Of a stretch of DNA of 64,000 nucleotides, positions 33,270-44,589 are shown in pieces; the first letter of the stretch is position 1; each line of letters begins with the position of its first letter. The stretch is from contig CP136890.1 of the NCBI GenBank assembly GCA_034359265.1, forward strand, positions 35,692,501 through 35,756,500. Reading direction: 5' to 3'. Source of the stretch: Canna indica (taxonomy: Eukaryota; Streptophyta; Magnoliopsida; Zingiberales; Cannaceae). The translations under genes were made by a program, and so were the position numbers. Below the pieces are notes generated by a model that worked only from the letters and a program-made list of their open reading frames with translations, was not told where the DNA came from and ran no database searches.

Positions 33270-35720
33270 TGTCATGCCCCGACTCAGGATACGCGTGACC
33301 GACCAGGGTACGAGTCAGTACCCCTAAGCCTACCTATGCACTGACCAACAACTTATAAAATAATAACCAGAACATATCAAGTAATAACCAAAATAATAAT
33401 ACCAACTTTGTTAAATGTTCAAAATCAGTTTGATTACACCAAGTTCCAAAACATCACAAGTTTCAAATAAACATCCGAAGGTTTTTTCCAAATAAAACAT
33501 TTCAAAGTTTTACAGAAAATAACACAGTGCATACATCAGACTCTAATAGACATGACTACGACTAACAACTGTCAGCTATGAGATCTGCACCCACGCCTGC
33601 TCTCCTGCACGCCATGCTATCAAGCCGTACCTCACTGGTCGGGCTCTACAAAACAACAATAAAGGAAAACCGTGAGTTCATGAGGAACTCAGTAAGCGGT
33701 TCTTTCGAACCTCCACTTAAAACCTCGGCAATCACATATATAAGGAATTAATATAAAATCACATTCCATAAATAATCAGTGTGCCAGTACAGATGAGTGG
33801 ATGAACCGGCCTCTCGGGCTCATATCCATGATGAAACCTCGGCCAATAATGGCCTAAAGTATATATAGAAGGTTCGGTTCTTCCATCTACTTAACCCGGT
33901 CGGCCGGCCTACTCAAACCAGCCCCTACGGGCTCCTCAATTAGAAACTGTTATGCTTCAGATCCGTCAACTAGGATGGCCACTAGTTTCAGAGATCCTCT
34001 GGGTTAGGGATAGCTAGTCTCACCCACTCGGGTCTACAGTCAGCGTGGTCCACTGACAAAATCTCAAGACCCTCCGCCACTCGGGTCTAACACCTAGCGG
34101 ACCCGCTGGTGCAATCTCAAGACCCTATAAACCGCTGAGTTGTGTGGTAGCCATTCGTCTAATGACACTTCTCGGTAGACCATCAACCACAACCAAAACT
34201 AGGTTGTGCAAGTATATTGTGTTTTGCTTTCCGGGCATTGCCCATATCCGACCCCTTACCCCAGGATCACATTGTTTCCTTAAAGGAAGAGCCTAGTAAG
34301 TATATCTTGTATCTAGGTTAAATGTCACCACTAGTCACCTAAACCATTCTCCCTAGATTGAGCGAACTTGCCGACTATGAATGCACTCGGCCTACCATTG
34401 TCACGTCACTTACCAAATTAATCATGGGTAGCAACATCATGAAGAAACCGAATTAAAGAGGTAAATAATTCAGTGATTAAACCAATAAGGAACATACACT
34501 AAGCATAGCAACAATTAAACATGATATGAGGAATTAAATGAAACCTTTCTTTGAATACATATACCATAACCATCATATCCATATAAGCATTAGCAAGAAC
34601 ATTTCCAAAATGTGATGATGTAGATCTATCGCTAAACAATTCATATGACAAGCGAGAAATTTTGTAACATGAATATGAATTAGCATCGAACGGGAAGGTA
34701 TGAACAACTACTCAAAAGCATTCGGTTTCCCTCTTTACCCTTGCTCGGCCGAAGCTTGAGCAAGGTAACCCTTGCTCGGCCGAACCCTAGATGGGAAGGG
34801 GCTAAAATTTTATCCATAATTTATATGTATTGGTCTACGGATCTAATGTTTAACAAGAAAACACAACTCAGAACCATGCATTTTAACTCAAGCAGTCCAC
34901 ACTCCTCACTCATACCACTGCTCGGTCGACTTAAGCAGGGTAAACCCTTGTTCGACCGAGTTCTCAAATTGAAGGGGCATGGGTGCAACAAGAACACAAA
35001 ATAAATCCATCGATCTAACATATCATGAACACCAAGGTGATCTACGGGCTGCGAAGCGAGAGAGGAAATTTTTGGGGAAAATTTCGGCATGACATTTCCC
35101 CTATTTTCTCAACTCGACAGCTCACAAAATGTGAGAAAACACGATCTAATACATAAAATCACAAATACATAAATCGATTTAAAACTCTACTCGAAGAAAC
35201 ACATCAATCGGCAAGAACTCGCGAAGAAAAATTAAATTTCAAATCTCTTAGGGCCGGCCACTCGCCTCCCTTCAAAAGCTACACTAACCACTCACCTCGA
35301 TTTGATCTAAAGACAAGATCGAAGAAGACGAACTCCGAGATCCCGGCGTCGACGCAAGCTCGGCACTGATCTCCCTCTCCTCCTTGGGCTGTGTGCGGCT
35401 CCTCCCTTGAGTCGCACGGCTGCCAAGTTGAGGGGTTTTATTCCCCTCATCACTTGACCCTTTTACCCCTATGCAATGACTTAAACCCCTCTCATACGAC
35501 TCCACCTAACCCGGTCCGAGTCCCGACTCGATCCGCGGACTAAACTCAATCCAAACTTGAGTCAACAATATGATCATCCACTCAACCACTAACACTTCAA
35601 TAAGACTTAAATAAATTTTTACCTGCTATATGAGGCGAGCACGCGACTCGACCCGGCTAGCTCTCGACTCGATGAGTTGCACCACGAGAAATTTTATATT
35701 AGAAAACTCTGGGTATTACA
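33270..35720 (-). repeat. 5' LTR of the rearranged chromovirus fragment
   Basis: Plus-strand ends are TGTCATGCCCCGACTC and GGGTATTACA, typical of the TGTAATA...TGACA LTRs of Tekay-type elements. No coding region. Confidence 0.8.
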
Positions 35721-36128
35721 AGGTGACACTTGGGGGTTAGGGGTCTCATGTATAATGTAGGAGAGCGTTGGAAAACAAAGCAGTTGCCTTGGGCAGAGAC
35801 GAACGAGCGGCCCATATGGGTGTGCGACCAGTCGATCTTCGCCCAAGATAACTTGCGGAGCTCTTCCTAGACCCGGTTTTATATTTTCTTGCGTCCATAG
35901 TCCTGTAATTATTGTTTTTCTTTACGCCTTCAATACCATTCAACCAACATAGTCTTTTGGGGGTGCAGATATGGAGCGTAAGGTTGGCATGTGGACCAAC
36001 GCATGCCCCGCGATGTTAAGTCGGGAAGCCCAATTCGGGACGAATTCAGGATGATAGGCTTATCCCTTGCACGGGATGCAAGGGTGCTGCACGGGTTCTT
36101 TCGCACAAAACAATTGGCCCGTGATAAT
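35721..36128 (+). repeat. 3' LTR of element S, right fragment
   Basis: Resumes as GGTGACACTTGGGGGTTAGG, equivalent to about 17775 of the 5' LTR. Ends GTGATAAT before the CCAGC target duplication. Confidence 0.85.
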
Positions 36129-36133
36129 CCAGC

Positions 36134-36631
36134 GGTGCGAACGATGATCCTTGATCTGCTCACGACTCCCGGAGAAATAGTCATCTTCGACATCTCCCAC
36201 TCCATGGGAAGCTCAAGCAAGTAGAATGCAAAATACATGGGGTTATTTATAGGCTCGAGTTGAACACTCTAAACCAATGTTCACCATTTATCCACTAACA
36301 AGGCCACATTCGTTAGTCAGCAATCGCCATTTAAGGCACATTGGGAATTGCTGATTAGATCTTTGGTAATAAGGCACATTGGAAACTGCCGATCAGATCT
36401 TTGGTAATAATTACTTTTTGTCAAAATTAATTATTATACAAGCAGCGGCATATGAAAAGGCACCCTGTTCCCGCTCAACCTTCTCATTGGCTCCAAAAAC
36501 CCTAATGTTCGTCGAGGTCTCCTAATTAACATACTGAACCAAGTTAACGTCTCTCTATTAACCCAAAATTGGAAGCTGACAACACTTAATGTTTGACACG
36601 AAGGCCTTAGACTCCGACCAAGCTCGGGGGT
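36134..36631 (+). other. Gypsy A 3' zone, terminal part
   Basis: Non-coding. Homologous in part to 38700-38850 of gypsy B (TATTTATAGGC...). Ends in the purine-rich AGCTCGGGGG before the 3' LTR. Confidence 0.6.
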
Positions 36632-37050
36632 TGTGGACTGGACTAGTACTTTTGGATCCGATTGAATTAGGTATAAAAGCACCCACGCTCATGAACCATA
36701 CTCAAGTCAAGCCAAACAGCTAATCACGGGGGGCCCACCCAGCTATACAAGGCCACCCGCATCCTCAATAATTGCAAGGGATTCGTCATTACGTGCCCGA
36801 CATTTTCGGGATTAGCCTCAGCCCATCCTAAGCAACATCCCCACGAGGTTACCAGGTGGACTCATTGCCAAAAATCCCTCATCCTGTACTATATAGAGAC
36901 ACGACACGGCTCAGATACAAAGAGATTCTAATTTCCATTACACTCATCTTGAATACATTCTTACTTGAGCGTCAAAGTATCTTTTGTACCCCTCGGTCAG
37001 AATTGCACTTGACCAGGAGACGTGCCGGACTGGACTACGTCGCTCCGACT
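36632..37050 (+). repeat. 3' LTR of gypsy A
   Basis: Starts TGTGGACTGGACTAGTAC after a purine-rich tract. It contains a TATA-like CTATATAGAG at about 36888 and continues to CGACTTTCGG near 37050. The 3' end is not sharply defined because no intact 5' LTR remains for comparison. Confidence 0.7.
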
Positions 37051-37059
37051 TTCGGTATA

Positions 37060-37189
37060 ATTTATATTAATTATATAAATGTAAATAATATATTGAAAAA
37101 ATATATTATACTTATTTAATTTACAATTAAAAGTTAATTTTTCATATGAAATTTACTATATCTATGTGAACAAAATCGTTGAACTCTCA
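37060..37189. other. AT-rich DNA between gypsy A and gypsy B
   Basis: About 130 bp of AT-rich sequence. Nothing recognised. Confidence 0.5.
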
Positions 37190-39015
37190 CGATGAATACT
37201 CCGACGATTGTGGAACACGTCCTCTCTGCGAGCCTACTACAGCTAAGCTTTCTCCCTTAAACTATAAATGGTCGGTGTACTCTTTTTTCTTCACTGCGGT
37301 TTTCCCCCATTGAGTTTTCCCCTTAAAAGATTTTAACGAGGCACCACCATACATAGGCCGAGCTTAACTCGGTGGGGCACGATGTATTGTTGCAATAATT
37401 ATTAATAATATTGCTCTCTGACGATGTATTGTTACAAGAATCATTAATAATATTGCTCTCTCTTTTCTGCACATCTTCTTTTTGCCCAGATTGTTTGCAG
37501 CTATCTTATAGCACACATAGTAGGAACTTCTACGATCTCGCAATAGCTCTCGCCCTGCGCATGCGCGATGCACCAGTCTTCCTCTACCTCAGTACCACAC
37601 TCAGATTCCCACAACGACTAGAGCTCGGTTTTTACCAGTCTAGCTCACCAGCCTCAGTGCCTATCTCGAGCTCCTACGCCCTCAACGACCATGACTCGGT
37701 TTTCACCAGCCTGACTCGATAGTCACAATGCCACTACTTCCTGCCTTAGAGCCCTTACTACGACCATGATTTAGTTTTCAACAACCTGACTCATCGACCT
37801 CAGTGCAACACTCGGATTTCCACAATGACCAGAACTCAATTTTCACTAGACTGGCTCGCCAGCCTCAGTGACTTTCTCGGGCTCCCACGCCCTCAACGAA
37901 CCCAAATTGCGCTTCTCACGAGCTCGATTCTCATGGGGTTTGGTCCTTGGCCTCAGTGCCACAACTACTGCCCTCAGTGCCCCACTTCCAATATTCGAAC
38001 ATCTTAAAAGGAAGCTCACGACTACCGAACAAGTAACCCGAGCCCCAAACTTCATTTTTCCTATACTTGCAAACGAACTTTGAACAGATTCTATGAGCGA
38101 TGACATCGCCTAGCGCACTGATCGAAAAATAGTCGGTCAACAAACACAACAAGAACAAAGGCAGAAAAACATCCTCTTTATTCATAAAGCCCCACAAAGA
38201 GAAAATTTACATTTACAGACCAAAGGGAAGTTTATAAAACATGTCATAAAGACAAACATTCTAGCAAAATTGCCATCACCAACGATGAGCCCAACCACAC
38301 AAACAAGAGTTCCAACTGATAGCTAGTTCTGCTAGCAGAATTTAACACCACATACAAGTCTGATAGTAAAAGCTTCTGCAAACTGCAGGAGAATGGTCGT
38401 AGGTAGGGGATGAGAGGACGTGAAAGGGAAGTCCCGACAGTGCAAACTCACCTCGGTTCGGTTGTCGAGCAGACACAAAAATGCGGACAAAGTTCCAGTC
38501 AGCCATGAAGGCTACCTGGAAATCCGAATAGCGCCTCCCCCAAGTAAATGGCGAAGGAAACACCCTTGGCGTAAGCGCAACGGTGCGGACTCACGGCTGG
38601 CCTCTCACCTCCTAGCGGTACTAACTCACAACGATATGTGAAACATTCACCCCCAGCCCCGAGTTGGCTCTTGGAGGAATGATAATCTCTGACATTTTTC
38701 ATTCCATGGTGACTAATACATGACACAGTATACAGGGGGCTATTTATAGGCCCGAAGCAGGAAATATCGCCCTAACGAACGGCACCACCTCCCCACTAAT
38801 GGAGCCACGTTCGTCAACCTACGACTGCCACTTGATGCCTTGGAAATTAACTACTATTGGATCTTTATTCATAATTACGAGAGATTCACTCGACATCTCC
38901 GGGATCAGTCTCAACTGATTCTGAGCAACATCCCTACGAAATTACTGAACTGCATCATCACCAATCATCCATCATCATGCAATATATACATACACAACAC
39001 GCCTCAGCTAACCTT
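37190..39015 (+). mobile_element. Gypsy B: truncated second Tat-type element
   Basis: Begins abruptly in the region equivalent to the integrase end of gypsy A (GATTGTGGAACACG against the WNAA codons at 14733), then follows the 3' zone of gypsy A: CTTTCTCCCTTAAAC, the tandem repeats, TTTATTCATAAAGC at 38178, and TATTTATAGGCCCG at 38743. It ends in an LTR segment (GAGAGATTCACTCGACATC to about 39015) that lacks the LTR start. All coding parts upstream are missing. Confidence 0.7.
37610..37990 (+). repeat. Imperfect tandem repeats in gypsy B 3' zone
   Basis: Units carry GACTCGGTTTTCACCAGCCT and CCTCAGTGCCA variants, matching those at 15050-15390, so the array predates the split of the two copies. 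Confidence 0.65.
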
Positions 39016-39440
39016 GGTTACTTGAAGGATACTTCCTAGGAATTACCCATGTAAACCAAATATATTGTGATACGAGAAATGAAATTTCCCATGTAGTTAT
39101 TTCCTATCAACCAAACACAATTTTATACTTCCTAGGAAATACACATTTGAAATTAGTTCATGGGAAGTAGAGCTTTCTATAACATAAACTAGCATGAGTA
39201 ATAAGATCTATAACATCTTGGTTTCAGATTATTATATCCATGTTTAAGATTTAATGAAGCATAAGCTTTGGTTGTTGATCCATCGAGGTCTCCTTAAACT
39301 AGTAAAATAACATCACATGAATTATAGTATTTCTTAAGAGACCATGAATTATGATACTTAATTTTCAAATTAATTAAGCCTAGATACTTGCTTCAAACCA
39401 TAAAAGGCTTAATTTGCAACGAGAAAGATAAGGAGTACCA
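39016..39440. other. AT-rich intergenic DNA
   Basis: No gene. A TACTTCCTAGGAA-type segment occurs at about 39028 and again at about 39126, suggesting a small degenerate direct repeat of about 100 bp. Confidence 0.4.
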
Positions 39441-39780
39441 AATACATTCACTTCTACGTCTCTCTAATTATAGTGAGAAGAGGATTGTCCAAACTATTTA
39501 AAGACTACATTGATCATATTTTTAATTAATGTGAGACTTTAATACACTCATTTCACACTCAGGATTGAACATTTGGAACGTAAAATTTTGCAAGATTGAA
39601 TATCTGCGGGTGGTACAATATCAATCACATAATTGACTCTGATATCATGTTAAAATTAGTAGACCTCACTTATCTCAAAAGCTAATTTATAAGGAAAAGA
39701 TTGCTCAAGCTATTTAAAAACTATCTTATCATATTTTTAATGTGTAATATATTTTAATATTTAGGTTGACATACTTGCAA
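39440..39780 (-). mobile_element. TRIM-like remnant: two partial terminal repeats around a primer site
   Basis: Two related segments, GAGGATTGTCCAAACTATTT (39482) and AAAGATTGCTCAAGCTATTT (39697), each followed by a TCATATTTTTAAT stretch, flank CTCTGATATCATG (39638-39650). The latter resembles an inverted initiator Met primer site. The layout fits a very short non-autonomous LTR element on the minus strand. Ends not fixed. Confidence 0.45.
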
Positions 39781-40218
39781 AGAGATAGCAAGAAGTAGAA
39801 TATAATGCAAGTATAGAGGAGAGTGGATATTAATTATGACACGAAGGCTCTCTTATATTATGGATTTTATATTTTTAATTTATAATTTTCATGACAAGTA
39901 CTGTTCTATGTTATTCATGCAACTGCCAACCTTCATTTCCATTTTAAATAAATATAAATAGATATTTGGTTAACGAAGGACGTGTTTATTTTGCAATTTT
40001 TAGAAAAATAAAATAAATGACAGAATTTGATATCTCGTTTGTTTGATGGTTTAGAGAAGGATAAAGCTAATGGTATATTTTGTGTATATCAAATTAAAAA
40101 TCTTACCAATTCTTCTATTTTTTAAAATCTTATTAAATTTCTCTTTATATCATATAGATGTCATTCTCTTGTTCGATCCAACGAAGCAAATGGATTATGA
40201 TAGTGTTGGGAGAAGAAA
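39781..40218. other. AT-rich intergenic DNA
   Basis: No gene or clear element. A GTTTGTTTGATGG stretch near 40037 hints at the end of a MITE, but no partner was found. Confidence 0.4.
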
Positions 40219-40295
40219 TTAGGGTGTTTGGTTGTCCGTAAGTGCAAATACTATAATTCTAGTTATAATATTTAGATAAAAAATTTGTTTGATTA

Positions 40296-43021
40296 TATCA
40301 CGCCCCAAATACAGGGTCACGTGATCGACCAGGATATATGTGCTTATACTCCGTAGCCTAACTCATGCACATGCTAACATCACAAGATAGCAGAATAAAT
40401 AATAATTTTTAATAATAAAAAGAACCAAAACGATTTTGATTTCAAAACAAGGTTTTAAATAAATATCTCAACTGCATAAATAAATAAATCGAAGAGCAAC
40501 GGTTCTTTTAATAAATAAAAACTGAATAAAATATGAATGTTCCCACGAGATTTCAACTTCAAATACCAAACAAAAGTGCATCACAACCTACTACATACTC
40601 AACTACGACTCCTAACTAGGATTGCTATGAGATCATGTGACTCCTCTGCTCTCCAACTGCGCCAAGTGCTCCAGCCCACCTCACCGGTCAGGCTCTGCAA
40701 AATAAAACAACGACAACGGGTGAGTTCAAAGAACTCAGTGAGCAATTCTACCAACCCTCACAAAAAAAACATCACAGAATAGAATTCATAAGATAACACT
40801 CCTGACTCAAGTAGGAAAAAGTCACAAGGGAATGACCTACTAACAGGCCATCCGGCCACCACCTGCCCGAAGGCAGCCAACACTAATAGTGAAGAACAAC
40901 ATGCCTAAGCCTATCATGCCCTAAGGCAACAACACATACTAGGATAATCGGGAAGATCATTCGAACTTATCCTAGTATAAATAAACTCGGGAGCAATCAG
41001 GAAAGGTCATCCGAATTTGCTCCACGAGACGCGTAGGGACAATCGGGATTCGCCCGTCCGAACTTGTCCATTTATATATCATAAGAGTAATCGGGTAGGC
41101 AAACCGAGCTTACTTTTAAAAGATATCACATGAATAATCGAGAAATACCCTCTAGACTTATTCCTTAAAACCACCTCGGGGATAATTGGGTAGGCCCTCC
41201 GAACTTATCCCACGAGACCAAACCAGAACAATCGGGAAAGGCTCTCCGAACTTATTCTGTAGGTTGAGAATTAGTAATCCAACCTCCTGGGCTTAGCCCA
41301 CAACCCGGCTCCTCTGTGAGCCTCTCTGTCATTCATAAAGATATGGCGCACCATGACATAAGTCATGACTCTCCTACGGTGTCTTAGGGGTGATCCTATT
41401 AGAAAGTGTCTCAACAATCCAAAACCCGACCCCAACTCCTAGACCCGTAATGTCATGAACCCGTGTGGTTTAATTTCATGCAAACTTTATGTGTTGGTTC
41501 ATAACAGATTATGTTGACCCTTAACCCAATTTTAATTATGTAATTAAAATTTAAATCATCAATATTAAGATTTTGTTTTAGGGTTTTGTTTCAGCTTACT
41601 GTTGTGCCCAGTACTGAATTATCTAACCCGAATCAAGTCTCTAAAGTGTGTCCTATGTTTTATGGTCAATACGATAGATACATGGCTATATTCAGAGCAA
41701 TACACACACCATACTAAGCAATCTAAAAACAGCACAGATTCATCATCTCAGCATAAAATTCTAGCAACATTCAATTTTCACCATATCATGAAATTAAATC
41801 CGAAAATTAACAGAAATCAATCCTTAATTATCATTAGGACAGAATACTAATCTCAACATTAATTTCACAGATTTCATGTTTATTAATCAAGATTAACAAG
41901 AATCTACAACACATTAATCAAGAAACAAACATCAAGATTAAGAATCCCTTCCCAAGAATCCCCGTGGCATAAATATCAAGATCTTGATCCTATAACATAA
42001 TTTCTACCCAAAAATCACAAATTTATATCTAAGGCATGCAATCCATAAATCAAGAACCTATTTAGGTAAAGAAATCAAGATTTGCAAATAGAGGTAACAA
42101 GAACGCTCATTCGGCCATTTCATCGAATACCTTGAGGGCAACCCCGATTTCCTCCTTGGCCGAGCACCCCTTGGTTTACCCTAGGGCTGCCGAGCCCCAT
42201 AGGGGAGAGTTTAGGGCCTCCTCAAGCACAAACCACAAGAAAACATAGCAAGAACTTGAGAAATCATCGAAACAATTCAAGAACGATAAGCCGACAAGAA
42301 CGGCTTCAAGAATTCGAAGAAATTCCAAAAGAGAGAGGGTAAAACCACTCACCTAAATAGGAAGGATGAATAAGGGAGAAATCCTGTATGACGATCCTCG
42401 AATCTGGCTTCAAAAGATGGCGGCTCGACTCAAGGGAGGGGACAAGAGGGGCGGCGGCTCACTCCAAGCCGCCGGCTTGGAGAGAGGGAGAGAGAGGAAG
42501 AGAGAGGGGTTGGATTCGGCTTGGCTCCAAAGGGAAGGAAGAGGAGAGGAAGGAGAAGGGATGGAGCCTTGGGTGGCTCGGCTCCAGGAGGCGGCGACGG
42601 CTCCAAGGGGAAGAGGAGAGGGGCTGGCGGCTGACTCATTTTCTCAAAACTTTGGGTGGCTCCACAAGCCAAGGGGAGGGGATTTTATATTCCCTCAATC
42701 CTAATCCCTCTAAACTCTTTATAACCAACCCACATCCGCATCAAGTCGAACCTCAACCCGCTAACTTAAATCAACTTAATTAATCCTACTATCCACATAA
42801 TCAACCAATACATGCTCATAATTAAACAATCATGCAACATAACATATAATTAAGTACATCTATTTATGCAAGCAAAATTCACATAATTCATATCCTACTT
42901 ACCCGAGCTCGCAAGCTCGCACCGGACCATGAGTAGACTCAGCTCGACCTCGAACTAGTCTGCTAGGCTGGTGAACACAACCATAAAAGAAAATTAAAAT
43001 TAAAATTTCTAGGATATTACA
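40296..43021 (-). repeat. 3' LTR of the chromovirus (2726 bp)
   Basis: Plus-strand ends are TATCACGCCCC (TG end mutated) and AGGATATTACA. Contains a G/A-rich stretch at about 42440-42620 rich in GAGAGAGG. Long frames there are composition artefacts. Confidence 0.9.
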
Positions 43022-43035
43022 ATCCTCCATCCTTA
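43022..43035 (-). other. Polypurine tract of the chromovirus
   Basis: ATCCTCCATCCTTA on the plus strand, that is a purine run TAAGGATGGAGGAT on the coding strand, directly before the 3' LTR. Confidence 0.85.
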
Positions 43036-43084
43036 AAGAAAATTCGTCCTCGAATTTCAGAAAAGGAAATTAAGGATTCACCAA

Positions 43085-43640
43085 ATCATCAAACAATAAA
43101 GAATAACTCTCCCTCATATCTTGCTCCACCTCCCAGGTGGCCTCCTGGCCGTAATGATGCTCCCATCTGACCTTAACCAAGGGGATCTCCTTGGACCTCA
43201 ACTTTCAGATCTGTCGATCAAGCACCTCAAATGACCGCTCCTCATAAGAGACTGTTGAATCCACCTCCACTGCGGTAGGCTCGATCACATGAGACTCGTC
43301 CCGAATGTACTTTTTTAGCATAGACATATGGAACACTGGATGTACTCGGTCCATACTAGGAGGTAAGGCCAACTCATAGGCCACAGCTCCCCCTGCGCCT
43401 GAGAATAGGAAACAACCCAATGAACCTAGGGCTTAGCTTTGCTTTCTAACCAAACCTCACCACCCTTTTCATAGGGGACACCTTTAGGAACATCATTTCC
43501 CCCTCAGCGAACTCTACCTCCCTGGCCTTTCCATTCGCATACATCTTCTAGCAACTCTGAGCTGCTAACAACCTCTCTCTGATTTGCTTCACTTTTTCCA
43601 CAGTCTCCTCCACCAAAAGGGAATCCCCTGCCTAAATCCA
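43085..43640 (-). pseudogene. Integrase C-terminus and chromodomain
   Basis: Reads MDRVHPVFHMSMLKKYIRDE (integrase C-terminal motif), then SFEVLDRQI, a stop, KLRSKEIPLVKVRWEHHYGQ and EATWEVEQDM. The last two segments are the aromatic-cage type chromodomain fold of plant chromoviruses (VLVKWxxxxxxEATWE pattern). Such a domain is thought to direct integration to marked chromatin. A stop and frame changes inactivate it. Confidence 0.8.
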
Positions 43641-44420
43641 ACCTAAGGGCGACCTGCATCCCAGCCCATACAATGCCTCGAATGGGGCCAACCCAATGCC
43701 GCTGTGGTAGTTATTATTATAGGCAAATTCAATCAAAGATAAGTGTCTCTCCCAATTACCCTCCAAATCCAAGATACAAGCTCTCAACATATCCTCCGGC
43801 GTCTGAATAGTCCGCTTTGAATGACCATCTGTCTGAGGGTGAAACGCAGTACTGAACCGAACCTGAGTGCCCAAGGCCTCCTGGAATGACTGCAAAAAAT
43901 GAGTTATGAACTGAGTACCCCGATTTGAGATGATCATCACAGGAACACCATGATATGCGATGATCCGATCCAAGAATAACCTCGCATACTGCTCAGCTGA
44001 AAAGGTCGTCCTGACCGGTATAAAATGTGAAGTCTTGGTTAAGCGATCCACTACTACCCAGATAGAATCATTGCCCTTCCCAGACTTTGGCAATCCTGTT
44101 ATAAAATTCATAGTTATCTTCTCCCATTTTTACTCTACTACTTCTAGGTTCTGGAGCAACCCTATCGGCTTCAAATGCTCAGCCTTCACCTACTGACACA
44201 CAATGCACTTAGACACAAACTCGGCCACTTCTCTTTTCATGCCTTTCCATCAATAATTTTGTCTTAGGTCACGGTACATCTTCATGGCTCCCGAATGCAT
44301 AGTGTAAGTGGACCGATGAGCCATCTCTAGCACTTGCCTGCGAACCTCGGCTATATCTGGTACCACTATATTGTTCTTAAATCCTAAAATACATTTCGAG
44401 TCCACACTGAATCCATTATC
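43632..44420 (-). pseudogene. Chromovirus integrase, zinc finger and core
   Basis: HHCC region: [20 protein letters not shown] then CIVCQ (about 44330-44190). Core 44111-43632: MNFITGLPKSGKGNDSIWVV, VDRLTKTSHFIPVRTTFSAE, SNRGTQF, FHPQTDGHSKRTIQTPEDML, EFAYNNNYHSGIGLAPFEAL. In the family the triad lies in MDF, SDRG and SERT; here these read MNF, SNRG and SKRT, so all three acidic residues appear lost. Stops also occur between the zinc region and the core. Confidence 0.85.
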
Positions 44421-44589
44421 GGCATCGCCTCTCCTGGCCAGATCCTTAATGAGAGCACAAAAAGCATCCTCCTCCTGCGCTGCCTGCAATATATCAACCA
44501 ACATGGACTGCACCCTCACGTGAGCCACCAACGCACCAGAATCTGATACTGATAAGACTGCCCCGCCATCCAAACATAGGGCCAAATCC

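Larger units (their letters stand above)
30579..35720 (-). mobile_element. Rearranged chromovirus-like Ty3/gypsy fragment (minus strand)
   Basis: On the minus strand: 5' LTR 33270-35720 (2451 bp), primer site near 33254-33265, gag, protease, the start of RT to about 30946, then directly a 367-bp internal piece of the LTR (30579-30945, homologous to about 34011-34395). Most of RT, RNase H, integrase and the outer part of the 3' LTR are gone. About 235 bp of the host S LTR (equivalent to about 17535-17770) is also missing at the left junction. Confidence 0.8.
17463..36133 (+). mobile_element. Element S: small non-coding LTR element, interrupted twice
   Basis: The 5' LTR is 17468-18186; the interior is 18187-18485 plus 30019-30517; the 3' LTR is 30518-30578 plus 35721-36128. 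A perfect 5-bp target duplication CCAGC flanks it (17463-17467 and 36129-36133). Without insertions it would be about 2.2 kb with about 0.8 kb of interior. No Gag or Pol motif is readable in the interior, so it resembles TRIM/SMART-like or other short non-autonomous elements. It sits in the 3' zone of gypsy A. Confidence 0.85.
8899..37050 (+). mobile_element. Gypsy A: Ty3/gypsy Tat-type retrotransposon, interrupted by nested insertions
   Basis: Contains an LTR remnant (8899 to about 9112), degenerate gag and pol (9142-14770), a long 3' untranslated zone with tandem repeats, and a 3' LTR starting at 36632. Three elements interrupt it: 13366-14426, 15709-17353 and 17468-36128. Reading across each insertion restores continuity, most clearly in the integrase. 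The clade call rests on recognised Tat-style motifs: DFTDLNKVCPKDSYP in RT, the WEGPYKITEVLGKGAYRI integrase tail and the WNAASLRA end. A possible target duplication TTAAT lies left at 8894-8898, with a similar TTAAT right of about 37060. The right boundary is uncertain. Confidence 0.75.

Noticed and set aside
42366..42783. Gly/Arg/Glu-rich frames of 80-131 codons (and equivalents at 50081-50490)
   Set aside because: They lie in the G/A-rich part of the chromovirus LTRs, differ between copies, and occur in several frames.
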